Of a DNA stretch of 30,403 nucleotides, positions 16,389 through 25,140 are shown piece after piece. The position numbers were made by a program, and so were the translations under genes. This stretch comes from Sphingobacteriaceae bacterium. Its GTDB lineage: Bacteria; Bacteroidota; Bacteroidia; Sphingobacteriales; Sphingobacteriaceae. Positions within the stretch are counted from its first letter, which is position 1; every line of letters begins with the position of its first letter. The stretch is from contig JANWIB010000117.1 of NCBI GenBank assembly GCA_025450155.1, positions 1-30,403 of the forward strand, written 5' to 3'. Below the pieces are notes generated by a model. The model made no database searches and had not been told where the DNA came from. It saw only the letters and a list, made by a program, of their open reading frames with translations.

Positions 16389-16426
16389 TCAAGAAAGGCT
16401 TCTTTTTAGAAGCCTTTCTTGATTAT
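16385..16426. terminator. 19-bp perfect hairpin between convergent genes
   Basis: Arms 16385-16403 and 16408-16426 pair perfectly over 19 bp around a tttt loop. The left arm includes the stop codon of the barrel gene. On the minus strand the stem is followed by a T6 run, so it is the terminator of the S41 peptidase operon; on the plus strand no T run follows, so it would serve mainly as an mRNA 3' end stem for the barrel gene. Confidence 0.8.
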
Positions 16427-16439
16427 GAAACAGGGTCTT

Positions 16440-17810
16440 TTATTCTGTTTTAGTTTTCAAATATCCTAACGCTTTATCTAAAACAGGATCTTTTTTCTGG
16501 AGATAATCCTTTAATGTTGATTTTACTTCGATATCTGGCTTAATACCATACCCGACAAATTCTCTTCCATCGGGATAGGTATCTTTTTTTGTACAAATTC
16601 TTGCAGAACCTCCACCAGGCAAATCAAACATATAGGGTTGGCCGGTACTCCCGTAAGAATTCTGCCCTATTTTAATCATGTGTTTCTGTTTGTCAGCGTA
16701 AACTAAAAAGTCTTCAGCTGCGGATGCCGTTTGATGTCCCAAAAGAATAGCTGTTGGCACAATTATTCTTTTAGCGTTCAATCTGATGGTATCAGGCTCA
16801 TAATCAAAATGATAATAATATTTATCCTGAAAACTTAATAGCGATTTCTTAGCCCATTCGTTATTTAACGTGTCTTTGGGTGCATAAAATTTCCCCCAAG
16901 CCTTAAACGTAGGAATATGAAGCCGACTACTCATTCTTGAACCGAAAAGAAGACTATCAGCGATGAGATATTTTAATATATTTCTCCCAATTCCTGTTTT
17001 TCCTCCCCCATTATTGCGCAAATCAATTATTAAGGCCTTAGCATTATACAATTCAGTCAATTTGGTTATAAATAACGAATCAATTTTTGGGTCGTTAAAA
17101 GAGTTTAAGGCTACATAAGCAATTTGATTGTTGTACCATTTAAAATCTAATAACTCCCCCGTTCTATCTAAATCGGGGTAAACCTCTTTTTCTTCTGTTT
17201 TTTTATGCGTAAGTTTTAATGAGATAATCTCACCTTTAGGCTTTTTTATTTGGACAAGAAATGTCTCACCTTCCAATCCCTGAAGTAACCTTAAAACGCT
17301 TTCATCTTTTAACACGTAATCAGTTGAAGATGAGATATAAGGAGCAACATTTTCCCTGATATATGCTTCTGTTGGCTTGCCATTAACCTCTATAATTTCG
17401 CTACCAACGGGTATCTCATCTTTTTTACTCAAGTTTGTACGGACAATTATGGCTTTATTGTCAATATTCTGGATAAAAAGCCTGTAATCACCAAACATAT
17501 CCGTCATCTGTTTAATTGATTTCGGAAAATATACGTTGGTATGTCCGTCATTGAGCAGGGCACAGAATTTTTGGAGTTCCCGGTAATATTGATAGTCGTT
17601 CTCTGTTTTTTGAACGGTAGTAATCAATTGTGTGTAAGTGCTATCCCATTTGGCTCTGTCAACTTTATCTAAATAAATAAAATTGTAATTAACCTCCTGC
17701 CAAAATTTAGAAAGGCCATAAATTTTGTCTGCTGTTGTTAACGTATTTCCAATCTGTCCAAAAGTAGAAAGGGTGGATATGAATAATAATAGCGTAATTG
17801 ATCGTTTCAT
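16440..17810 (-). CDS. Secreted S41-family serine peptidase
   Basis: The 456-residue exported protein (signal MKRSITLLLFISTLSTFGQ) has an N-terminal helical segment with LLNDGHTNV (DGHT at 88-91), a PDZ-like region (about 115-195, VGSEIIEVNGKP) and the S41 core: IIDLRNNGGG at 261-270 and the catalytic Ser363 in HQTASAAEDFL. The Lys that pairs with Ser in CtpA/Tsp proteases is not seen at the equivalent place (QNSYGSTGQP), so this is nearer the tricorn-like S41B group that uses His and Glu. The C-terminus GIKPDIEVKSTLKDYLQKKDPVLDKAL is typical of the family. It is last in a run of four exported-protein genes and ends at the 19-bp hairpin. Confidence 0.9.
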   Translation of the reverse strand: MKRSITLLLFISTLSTFGQIGNTLTTADKIYGLSKFWQEVNYNFIYLDKVDRAKWDSTYTQLITTVQKTENDYQYYRELQKFCALLNDGHTNVYFPKSIKQMTDMFGDYRLFIQNIDNKAIIVRTNLSKKDEIPVGSEIIEVNGKPTEAYIRENVAPYISSSTDYVLKDESVLRLLQGLEGETFLVQIKKPKGEIISLKLTHKKTEEKEVYPDLDRTGELLDFKWYNNQIAYVALNSFNDPKIDSLFITKLTELYNAKALIIDLRNNGGGKTGIGRNILKYLIADSLLFGSRMSSRLHIPTFKAWGKFYAPKDTLNNEWAKKSLLSFQDKYYYHFDYEPDTIRLNAKRIIVPTAILLGHQTASAAEDFLVYADKQKHMIKIGQNSYGSTGQPYMFDLPGGGSARICTKKDTYPDGREFVGYGIKPDIEVKSTLKDYLQKKDPVLDKALGYLKTKTE

Positions 17811-17857
17811 CGTTATGTTCCTTAAGTTTTATAGATTGTTTGAGATGCTGGAGAATT

Positions 17858-18574
17858 TTATAATTTGGAAATGCTTCCCGACCCACTTACAGAAGAATTC
17901 ACTTTTGCATTTCCCGAATAAGAAATATCTCCAGAGCCACTAACTGCTGCGTTTAAAGAATTTTCAGCATGTATTGATGCATTACCGGAGCCACTTACTT
18001 GGATATTGGCATTGTTCGTATTTAGATTTTTACCCGTAAAATCACCTGATCCACTTATGATTACATGCGCCGATGCCGCTGTTCCAGAGGGGATTACTTT
18101 TCCAGATCCGCTGATTTTAGCAACGTAATTAGATACAATTAAGGCTGATTCTATGTTGCCTGAGCCAGTTACTTCTGCATATAAGTTTTCTGTTTTAATT
18201 TCTCCATCTACTTTAATATTGCTTGAGCCCACGGATTTGAGTCCATGAAGCGATTTAGCAGTTATGTAAATTTTCACATGATCGCTTTTCCAACTTGTCC
18301 TACCTTTACTTTTTTTGAACTGAACTAATAAGGCTCCGTCTTCAACCACAGTTTCCACTTCTTTTAATGTTTCTGGATCACCTTCAAGTCTCAAACTCTC
18401 CTTTGATCCCATTGTAATAAACACATCAAAGGAACCGGATGATACAATAGCTGTAAAAGGTTCAACCTGACGATCTTCTGTGATGTCGGCGTAAGTTACT
18501 GTTCTTGCTCCGGCAATGCTAATGAATGGAAGTACTAATAAAATCCATCCGAGTGAGGCAACTGTTTTTTTCAT
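17858..18574 (-). CDS. Secreted head-GIN domain protein (DUF2807)
   Basis: The 238-residue protein has a signal peptide (to about residue 23) and the head-GIN/DUF2807 pattern: VEPFTAIVSSGSFDVFITMG near the start of the domain, RLEGDPETLKEVETVVEDG, then six SGSG/TGSG turns spaced by about 15-22 residues in the C-terminal half, ending SGSGSISKL. Such repeats form a beta-helix. The family is common at the surface of Bacteroidota and its function is not settled; proposed roles are adhesion or binding of cell-surface polymers. It lies 49 bp after the M1 peptidase gene and 47 bp before the S41 gene. Confidence 0.9.
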   Translation of the reverse strand: MKKTVASLGWILLVLPFISIAGARTVTYADITEDRQVEPFTAIVSSGSFDVFITMGSKESLRLEGDPETLKEVETVVEDGALLVQFKKSKGRTSWKSDHVKIYITAKSLHGLKSVGSSNIKVDGEIKTENLYAEVTGSGNIESALIVSNYVAKISGSGKVIPSGTAASAHVIISGSGDFTGKNLNTNNANIQVSGSGNASIHAENSLNAAVSGSGDISYSGNAKVNSSVSGSGSISKL

Positions 18575-18623
18575 TGTGTATTAATTTTTTATCATAAGAC
18601 GCTCACTCTTCTTAAGTGTTGCA

Positions 18624-20273
18624 TCACTTTATCATTTTTTCTTTTACATAGAAATTAAGCGTATCCGTTTGGAAGGTTTCTGCTGTAATGGTTTGCCAGT
18701 TCTGAGTTGGATAAATAAATTGCCAATTAGCTGTCACCGAGGTCTTTATCCTTATCGGCATATCGAATCCTACAACGTCGGCTTTCCATCGGTAAGAAAA
18801 AGAATTTTTACTGTTATTTTTTATTTCGAGAGTCGGGATGGTAGCATAGCGTAAATATTGATCAAATATTTTCGTGAAATCTTTTCCAGCTTTTTGGTTA
18901 ATGTAGGAAACTACTTCTTCCGTTGTAGTTGTTTTTAAACCTAAATCCTTATTTAGTCCACGTAAAATAGTTCTCCACTTAGTATCGTCATCAATTAGGG
19001 TGCGGATCATTTGAAGCAGATTGGCCCCTTTAAAATACATATCCCCCGAACCTTCTTTGTTTACATTGTAAGTTCCAATTATTGGAATATCGTTTTGTAT
19101 CTTATTTCGTACTCCTGCAATGTATTTGCTTCCGGCTTCTTTGCCTTCGGTGCACTCTACATACAAGCCTTCAGAATACATGGCAAATGCCTCATGAATC
19201 CACATATCTGCAATATCTTTAGAGGTAATATTGTTACCAAACCACTCATGTCCCGATTCGTGTACCACGATAAAATCCCATTTTAGGCCTAACCCTGTAC
19301 CCGATAAGTCCATACCCATATAGCCATTTTGGTATTTATTGCCATAAGCAATGCCACTTTGATGTTCCATACCTAAGTAGGGTGTTTCAACCAGTTTATA
19401 ACCATCGCGATAAAATGGATAAGGCCCAAACCAATTTTCAAAACAGCTTAACATGGGTGCAACATTAGCCTTAAATTGCTTTTTGGCATCATCCAGATTT
19501 TCTTTCAGCACATAATAATCTAAAGATAAATTCCCGTTAGCGCCTTTATACGAATCTGAAAAATGAGCATAATCGGCAATGTTTATACTTACTGCATAAT
19601 TGTTTATGGGATATGATACAAACCAATTATATCGAACACCTATACCTCTGAGTCGGTCAATTGATTTCAAACGTCCATTACTTACCCCCATTAATCCGAT
19701 GGGAGCGTTTAGGCTGATCGTCATGCTATCCACCTCGTCAGACTGATGGTCTTTATTTGGCCACCAGGAACTGGCTCCCAAACCCTGACAGGCAACTGCA
19801 ACCCAGGGTTTCCCCGCCTTATCTTTAGAAAAAACAAATCCCCCATCCCAAGGTGCAAGTTTTGCAATAGTTGGGTTCCCCGAATAAAAAACAGTAAATT
19901 CTTCGTGGCTTTCTTTTTTGATCGTTTCGGGAAAATCAACAAACACCGCATTATATTCTCGCTGAAAAGGTAATTTTTGATTTTTATAGAGGATTTTTTC
20001 AACTTTCAAATTCTCAAATAAATCGAATTGAAGTTTTTTGAAATCTTGTGTAGCCGTAAATCGAAAAAGATTGGAACCACTAATGAATTTTTTATCAATA
20101 TCAACAGCAATAGTTAAATGATAATAATTAATGTCATAACAACTTCGCAGTGGCGAAAGCATGCCCCTTAGCGTATCCGAACGAGTAAAAATCTCCTTTT
20201 GATTTAAAGGTTGGGCAATTGCAAATTGATTTATTGCAAAGAGTGCAATCAGGTATACCAAGAAATTTTTCAT
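18624..20273 (-). CDS. Secreted M1-family zinc metallopeptidase
   Basis: The 549-residue exported protein (signal MKNFLVYLIALFAINQFAIA) has an M1 N-terminal saddle domain and a gluzincin catalytic domain. The zinc site is HESGH at 338-342 with the third ligand Glu361 eighteen residues later (WIHEAFAMYSEG in place of the common NEGFA). The substrate-binding GxMEN motif is LGMEH (Met302-His304). The chain ends soon after the catalytic domain (DFTKIFDQYLRYATIPTLE plus a short beta domain), so it lacks the large C-terminal helical domain of PepN. It likely trims N-terminal residues from peptides in the periplasm. Its ATG overlaps the stop of the CocE-like gene by four bases (ATGA), which implies translational coupling. 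Confidence 0.93.
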   Translation of the reverse strand: MKNFLVYLIALFAINQFAIAQPLNQKEIFTRSDTLRGMLSPLRSCYDINYYHLTIAVDIDKKFISGSNLFRFTATQDFKKLQFDLFENLKVEKILYKNQKLPFQREYNAVFVDFPETIKKESHEEFTVFYSGNPTIAKLAPWDGGFVFSKDKAGKPWVAVACQGLGASSWWPNKDHQSDEVDSMTISLNAPIGLMGVSNGRLKSIDRLRGIGVRYNWFVSYPINNYAVSINIADYAHFSDSYKGANGNLSLDYYVLKENLDDAKKQFKANVAPMLSCFENWFGPYPFYRDGYKLVETPYLGMEHQSGIAYGNKYQNGYMGMDLSGTGLGLKWDFIVVHESGHEWFGNNITSKDIADMWIHEAFAMYSEGLYVECTEGKEAGSKYIAGVRNKIQNDIPIIGTYNVNKEGSGDMYFKGANLLQMIRTLIDDDTKWRTILRGLNKDLGLKTTTTEEVVSYINQKAGKDFTKIFDQYLRYATIPTLEIKNNSKNSFSYRWKADVVGFDMPIRIKTSVTANWQFIYPTQNWQTITAETFQTDTLNFYVKEKMIK

Positions 20274-22141
20274 TTTTCTATGGATGTTATTATAATATGT
20301 GAAGCATTAGTCTTATCATGATAAATGCGATGGGTAGCTTTCTGAAAATCGCTGTCGCTGGCATTATAAATATCCATAAATTTCTGTGGATTACGATCTA
20401 CCAAGGGGAACCATGAATTTTGTACCTGAATCATAATGCGGTGACCTTTTTTAAAGGTGTGAGCCACATCCGGAAGCGTGTATTTCACTTCCGTGATTTT
20501 ACTTGGAACAAAAGGCTCGGGTTTTTCAAAGCTGTTTCTGAATTTTCCTCTAAACACTTCTCCTCTCACTAACATCTGATACCCTCCCATTTCTATATCT
20601 TTTGGATTAGGCTCGTTATTAGGAAAATCATCTGGAAAAACATCAATCAGTTTTACCACATAATCGGCATCAGTTCCTGTTGTTGCTACTAATAAATCAG
20701 CAATCAACGGTCCTGCTAATTGAACATCTTCGGTTAAGATATCGGTTTGATAAACCATTACGTCCGGGCGGCGGGCGGCAAAACGCTGGTCATCCACCAT
20801 GTATTCGCGTGTTCTATCTAAATGCACATCTTCGGTATAAGGAACCGGTTTTGCCGGGTCGCTGCTGTATTCATCAAAACTAACTGCTTCAGCAGGCGTA
20901 TTAAAAGAAAGTTTTCCATTGATATGGAAATATAATTTTTTCTGAATCGCATTTTTCGGAGGCCATGTTTTAAACTGTCTCCATTCATTACTGCCTGTTT
21001 CAAAAACAAGAGCTTCCGGAAGGGGTGGGGCAGGAGCATCTTTCAGGTAATGCTGAAAAAAGGGGAATTCCACATTTTCCTGATACCAGGTGCTGGTAGC
21101 CTGCCCAAATTTAATGTTTCCTAACTGTTCCCCGGTGCTTCGAGCCCAGCCGCCATGAAACCAAGGTCCCATTACCAGTGTATTTTTATTATCCGGATTT
21201 TGTTTTTCGATAGCCTGGTAAGTGGCGAAGGCACCAAAACAGTCTTCGGCATCAAAAAGTCCGCCGACTACTAAAGTTGCTGGTTTAATGTTAGTCAAAT
21301 GCGGACGAATATTTCTTGCTTTCCACCAGGCATCGTAAGTGCCATGTATCATTAAATCATTCCAGAACCGGATACTATCTCCAAAATATTTCTCCTTTAC
21401 ATTTTTTAAAGCACCTAGCTCTAGAAAGAATTTGTAATTATCATTAGTCGGATATTCGAATGATTTGGGTCTTTTGTCAGGAGTGATGGGTTGTGGTCTC
21501 GGAACACCAAAGGTGGAATAAAAAGTAAATGCGTCCATCAGAAATAGTGCACCGTTATGGTGAAAATCATCTCCGATAAACCAATCAGTAACGGGAGCTT
21601 GCGGAGATACCGCCTTTAAAGCCGGGTGTGCCTGTGGTAATGCCATGGTCGAATAGAAACCTGGGTATGAAATGCCGTAAACGCCCACCTTTCCATTATT
21701 ATTTGGCAGGTTTTTGATGAGCCAGTCAATCGTATCGTAAGTATCACTATTCTCATCAATCTCAGTTTTGGTTTTTTTATTCGGATTATAAGGCCGAACA
21801 TCTTCAAATTGTCCCTCGCTCATCCATTTTCCCCGAACATCCTGGTAAGCAAAAATATACCCTTCTCGTAAAAAATGTTTAGAAGGCCCCAATGTCTTTT
21901 TATATACATTTTCACCATAAGGGCTAACGGTATAGGGTGTCCGATTTAAGAGGATAGGGTATTTTTTCGATTTATCTTTGGGAAGATAAATGGAGGTAAA
22001 TAGTTTTGAACCATCTCGCATCGGTATTCGGCGTTCAATTTTAATGTAATTGTTGCGTACAAAGGCCGAATCTGTGTCAGTCTGAGCCCATATACTTAAA
22101 CTGAGAAAGAATAAAAACGATAAAGCGAAGATTTTTTTCAT
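20270..22141 (-). CDS. Secreted CocE/NonD-family hydrolase (X-Pro dipeptidyl-peptidase-like)
   Basis: The 623-residue exported enzyme (signal MKKIFALSFLFFLSLSIWAQ) has an alpha/beta-hydrolase domain with nucleophile Ser158 in GISYPG, Asp297 in GGLFDAEDC and His329 in GPWFHGGW, followed by a C-terminal jelly-roll domain (EDVQLAGPLIADLLVATTGTDADYVVKLIDVFPDD) typical of this family. Known members act on X-Pro dipeptides, glutaryl-7-ACA or cocaine esters, so a peptide or ester substrate is likely; the adjacent peptidases favour peptides. First gene of the four-gene run, with a good promoter at 22241-22270. Confidence 0.93.
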   Translation of the reverse strand: MKKIFALSFLFFLSLSIWAQTDTDSAFVRNNYIKIERRIPMRDGSKLFTSIYLPKDKSKKYPILLNRTPYTVSPYGENVYKKTLGPSKHFLREGYIFAYQDVRGKWMSEGQFEDVRPYNPNKKTKTEIDENSDTYDTIDWLIKNLPNNNGKVGVYGISYPGFYSTMALPQAHPALKAVSPQAPVTDWFIGDDFHHNGALFLMDAFTFYSTFGVPRPQPITPDKRPKSFEYPTNDNYKFFLELGALKNVKEKYFGDSIRFWNDLMIHGTYDAWWKARNIRPHLTNIKPATLVVGGLFDAEDCFGAFATYQAIEKQNPDNKNTLVMGPWFHGGWARSTGEQLGNIKFGQATSTWYQENVEFPFFQHYLKDAPAPPLPEALVFETGSNEWRQFKTWPPKNAIQKKLYFHINGKLSFNTPAEAVSFDEYSSDPAKPVPYTEDVHLDRTREYMVDDQRFAARRPDVMVYQTDILTEDVQLAGPLIADLLVATTGTDADYVVKLIDVFPDDFPNNEPNPKDIEMGGYQMLVRGEVFRGKFRNSFEKPEPFVPSKITEVKYTLPDVAHTFKKGHRIMIQVQNSWFPLVDRNPQKFMDIYNASDSDFQKATHRIYHDKTNASHIIITSIEK

Positions 22142-22240
22142 CAGAGTAATTTGTTTTTAAATGTGATGAAGCGATCATGTGCTGGCCGTTTTATTCATTT
22201 CAGTTTTGTATATCGCGACACATGATGGTTTCATTATAAC

Positions 22241-22270
22241 CAAAATTAATTGAACGCTAAGTTAAGCAAA
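22241..22270 (-). promoter_or_regulatory. Promoter of the exported-hydrolase operon
   Basis: The minus strand reads TTTG (22270-22267), an 18-base spacer, then TAATTTTG (22248-22241): both Bacteroidota elements at a suitable spacing. The start of transcription would be near 22235, giving a leader of about 95 bases to the ATG at 22141. Confidence 0.6.
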
Positions 22271-22360
22271 GGCACGCTTGTGTTAAGAAAAATGTCAAAT
22301 TCAGAAACAAAATAATAATGCCTTGTGTTAAATAAACAGAACAATAAACAATTTTTGACT

Positions 22361-22789
22361 ATGAAAAATTTTAAAATGAATATCTTCCCCGTTATTATTG
22401 CATTAGGTGTGGTTTTTTTATTGAGTTCATGCGCTCAAAAAATGGCTTTTTTAAATTCATCCGTAGTTCCTGGCGCTGAGGGTTCTGTAGCAATAGACAA
22501 AGACAAAAATGAGAATTATGCTATTGAAGTAAAAATAATGAATCTGGCTGATCCTAAAAAACTCACCCCGCCAAAAACAACCTATGTAGTTTGGATGAAC
22601 ACGGAGCGAAACGAAGTCAAAAACATAGGACAGATAAATAGTTCAACCAGTTTGCTTTCAAATACAATGAAAGGGGATTTGAAAACGGTTACTTCATTTA
22701 AACCCATAAGTTTTTTTATTACCGCTGAAGATGACCCTAACATACAGTACCCTGGTATGCAGGTTGTACTCAGAACGACGGCGGAATAA
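22361..22789 (+). CDS. Small conserved lipoprotein of unknown function
   Basis: The ATG at 22361 gives 142 residues; an in-frame GTG at 22325 would add 12 residues before the signal peptide and is rejected. The signal MKNFKMNIFPVIIALGVVFL ends in lipobox LSSC with the acylated Cys24. The mature part has a beta-rich domain (AIEVKIMNLADPKKLTPPKTTYVVWMN, KNIGQINSSTSLLSN, TSFKPISFFITAEDDPNIQYPGMQVVLRT). The layout, with TYVVW and a closing FFITAE...VVL strand pair, recalls the extracellular domain of RskA-like anti-sigma factors, but there is no sigma-binding part. I know it only as a recurrent Bacteroidota lipoprotein. Confidence 0.78.
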   Translation: MKNFKMNIFPVIIALGVVFLLSSCAQKMAFLNSSVVPGAEGSVAIDKDKNENYAIEVKIMNLADPKKLTPPKTTYVVWMNTERNEVKNIGQINSSTSLLSNTMKGDLKTVTSFKPISFFITAEDDPNIQYPGMQVVLRTTAE

Positions 22790-22813
22790 AAGATTACTAA
22801 CATATAACCAAGA

Positions 22814-22830
22814 GGGGGCCTTCTGCCCCC
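22814..22830 (+). terminator. GC-rich hairpin after the lipoprotein gene
   Basis: gggggc (22814-22819) and gccccc (22825-22830) pair around a five-base loop, 25 bases after the lipoprotein stop codon. No T run follows, so this is a weak or factor-assisted terminator. Confidence 0.5.
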
Positions 22831-22840
22831 AAAGTATCAT

Positions 22841-22877
22841 TATATATTTTCTGAAGATATCTGAAAGAAAATATATA
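22841..22877. repeat. Long interrupted palindrome before lpdA
   Basis: tatatattttct (22841-22852) and agaaaatatata (22866-22877) are perfect 12-bp inverted arms. The palindrome agatatct (22855-22862) lies between them with nearly the same centre. It sits about 100 bp upstream of the lpdA promoter. It may be an operator or an AT-rich stem ending the lipoprotein transcript; the sequence does not decide. Confidence 0.55.
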
Positions 22878-22978
22878 AATTAATCGTTAATAGTCCGAGT
22901 TATACCTCTTCAAATGTTCAAAAATAAAACGCTCAAAACGTATTGTATAATAGGATTTTCTTAAGTGTATAGAATCCT

Positions 22979-22986
22979 TAACTTTG
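22979..22986 (+). promoter_or_regulatory. -7 box of lpdA promoter
   Basis: TAACTTTG matches TAnnTTTG; a weak TTTT lies at about -33 (22956-22959). Transcription would start near 22992, just before the ATG at 23011, and after an in-frame TTG at 22984 that is therefore not the start. Confidence 0.5.
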
Positions 22987-23010
22987 GCGGAAAACATTCT
23001 GACTTTTATT

Positions 23011-24414
23011 ATGCAATACGATGTTACAGTTATTGGTAGTGGTCCGGGCGGCTATGTAGCAGCCATTCGTTGTGCCCAACTAGGATTAAAAACGGCCATT
23101 ATAGAAAAATACAACACACTTGGCGGAACCTGCTTAAATGTGGGGTGTATCCCCTCTAAAGCCTTGTTAGATTCATCCGAGCATTTTTACAATGCAGCAC
23201 ATACCTTCAGTACGCATGGTATTGATCTGAAAGACCTGAAAGTTAATATGGGGCAAATGATAGCCCGAAAGAATGTAGTCGTGCAGGAAAATACTTCGGG
23301 TATTTCTTTCCTGATGAAGAAAAACAAGATCACTACTTATACCGGCATAGGCTCTTTCGTAGATAAGAATACCATTAAAATAACAAAGACCGATGGTAGT
23401 TCGGAAAATATTACTTCAAAAAACAGCATTATTGCTACTGGGTCTAAGCCCACGGCTTTGCCTTTTCTTCCTGTTGATAAAGAACGAATCATCACTTCTA
23501 CCGAAGCATTAAATCTTACCGAGGTGCCGAAGCATCTAATTGTTATTGGTGGTGGAGTAATTGGATTAGAATTGGGTTCAGTATATGCCCGTTTAGGTGC
23601 TAAGGTTACTGTAGTTGAGTATGCGGATTCGATTATTTCTACTATGGATAAGACCATGGGTAAAGAACTACAAAAGGTTTTGTCCAAACTTGGATTTGAA
23701 TTCCTGTTTAATCACAAAGTAACCGGAGCTTCGGTTAAAGGAAAAAAGGTTACGGTAACAGCGGATAATCAGAAAGGAGAAAAAATAACCCTGGAAGGCG
23801 ATTATTGTATTGTTGCTGTGGGCCGTACTGCTTATACCGAAGGACTTGGCTTGGAGAAAATAGGGATTCAATTAGAAGAAAGAGGAAAAAAAATTCCGGT
23901 GAATGATTATCTGGAAACATCGGTAAAGGGCATTTATGCTATCGGGGATGTGATTAAAGGAGCTATGTTAGCGCATAAAGCGGAAGAAGAAGGTGTATTT
24001 GTTGCCGAGGTTCTTGCCGGCCAAAAACCACATATCAATTATAACCTGATTCCAGGTGTTGTTTATACCTGGCCCGAAGTTGCCAGTGTTGGATATACTG
24101 AAGAGCAATTGAAAGAGCAGGGCAGAAAATATAAGACAGGGTCTTTCCCATTCAAAGCGAGCGGACGGGCACGTGCCAGTATGGATACTGACGGCTTGGT
24201 TAAAGTTTTAGCAGACAATCAAACAGACGAAATTCTGGGTGTCCATATGATTGGCCCCCGTGCTGCAGATATGATTGCCGAAGCGGTAGTGGCTATGGAG
24301 TTTCGTGCATCAGCCGAAGATATTGGCCGCATCAGTCATGCACACCCGACCTATACAGAAGCTTTCAAAGAAGCAGCACTGGCCGCTACGGGTAACTGGG
24401 CGCTACATATTTAA
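23011..24414 (+). CDS. lpdA: Dihydrolipoyl dehydrogenase (E3)
   Basis: E3 reoxidises the dihydrolipoyl arms of the 2-oxoacid dehydrogenase complexes with FAD and NAD+. From the ATG at 23011 the protein has 467 residues and the canonical start MQYDVTVIGSGPGGYVAA, the FAD Rossmann motif. The redox disulfide is Cys41/Cys46 in GGTCLNVGCIPSK, the NAD-binding motif is VIGGGVIGLELGSVYARLGAKV, the second FAD motif is YAIGDV, and the catalytic pair is His445/Glu450 in AHPTYTEA. It is on the same strand as sucAB, about 7.7 kb downstream, with its own promoter, and probably serves 2-oxoglutarate dehydrogenase and other complexes. Confidence 0.96.
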   Translation: MQYDVTVIGSGPGGYVAAIRCAQLGLKTAIIEKYNTLGGTCLNVGCIPSKALLDSSEHFYNAAHTFSTHGIDLKDLKVNMGQMIARKNVVVQENTSGISFLMKKNKITTYTGIGSFVDKNTIKITKTDGSSENITSKNSIIATGSKPTALPFLPVDKERIITSTEALNLTEVPKHLIVIGGGVIGLELGSVYARLGAKVTVVEYADSIISTMDKTMGKELQKVLSKLGFEFLFNHKVTGASVKGKKVTVTADNQKGEKITLEGDYCIVAVGRTAYTEGLGLEKIGIQLEERGKKIPVNDYLETSVKGIYAIGDVIKGAMLAHKAEEEGVFVAEVLAGQKPHINYNLIPGVVYTWPEVASVGYTEEQLKEQGRKYKTGSFPFKASGRARASMDTDGLVKVLADNQTDEILGVHMIGPRAADMIAEAVVAMEFRASAEDIGRISHAHPTYTEAFKEAALAATGNWALHI

Positions 24415-24449
24415 TTACACAAAAGAGGAAAGCTACAGGATTTCAGACC

Positions 24450-25058
24450 TTATTTGATTTCTTTTTTTTGTACCCTCTGCGTTTTCTTTTTCGTGGCTAC
24501 CCGCTTCTTTGAATCTGATTTGGGTACTGGAGCAATATCTATATCCTTTAATACCTCTGTGTTTGATAATTCTTCATCAGGTGTCGTTTTTTCTCCAACC
24601 TCGTCTATTTCAAAATAGGCTGTATCAGTATTTATTTTTAGCGAAGTTTTAAAACTTTTAATCGCTTTTATTCTATGATATTTATTCCCATTAGCAGTAG
24701 ATAAGGAATCGGGAATCTGCATACTATTCATCGCATAATCAAGCGATTTTTTGTAATCGTATGGCGAAACTTCTTTATGGCCAAACAGCTCTTCTCCTTC
24801 TTCGGTTATAAAATATAGCTTATCATTTTTTAAGATGGTGTTGATTACAAGCGGAGTTGGGCTTAAAGGAGGATTATAATATACCCGTATATCATTAACA
24901 GAAGAATCAACACTAAATTCATAAACAGTATACACACTATCCTGATTAGAAGCATCCACATCATCGTGGACCATACGGGTATAACCGGGGCGTTCGGCTA
25001 AAAAGAAAGTTCTTATTGGTTTACTGATTACGTTTAACTGTTCTTCGTTATGAAACAT
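24450..25058 (-). CDS. 3' part of a frameshifted secreted-protein gene (unknown function)
   Basis: The ATG at 25058 has no ribosome-binding site and the frame is open upstream to 25175, past the stop of the preceding open frame (25141-25479); residues before this Met read SFADSLAADSFKLLYLPDQY and look like genuine protein. The two frames are therefore most likely one gene of 342 codons broken by an extra base in a T6 run at 25157-25162. This part holds repeated beta-strand text (YTVYEFSVDSSVNDIRVYYNPPLSP, DKLYFITEEGEELFG) and a basic tail (KSDSKKRVATKKKTQRVQKKEIK). Family not recognised. Confidence 0.6.
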   Translation of the reverse strand: MFHNEEQLNVISKPIRTFFLAERPGYTRMVHDDVDASNQDSVYTVYEFSVDSSVNDIRVYYNPPLSPTPLVINTILKNDKLYFITEEGEELFGHKEVSPYDYKKSLDYAMNSMQIPDSLSTANGNKYHRIKAIKSFKTSLKINTDTAYFEIDEVGEKTTPDEELSNTEVLKDIDIAPVPKSDSKKRVATKKKTQRVQKKEIK

Positions 25059-25140
25059 ATATTGGTCTGGCAGATATAGCAGTTTAAAACTATCCGCTGC
25101 CAGCGAGTCGGCAAAGCTAAACGCGATACTGGTATTCTCA

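Noticed and set aside
22174..22226. Inverted repeat atcatgtg/cacatgat in the CocE leader
   Set aside because: Only 8 bp with a 37-base loop and no extension; could be chance.
22325..22360. GTG start for the small lipoprotein
   Set aside because: It would place 12 polar residues before a complete lipoprotein signal peptide that begins at the ATG at 22361.
22984..23010. TTG start for lpdA adding nine residues
   Set aside because: The TTG lies inside the predicted -7 box, and MQYDVTVIGSGPGG from 23011 is the canonical E3 start.
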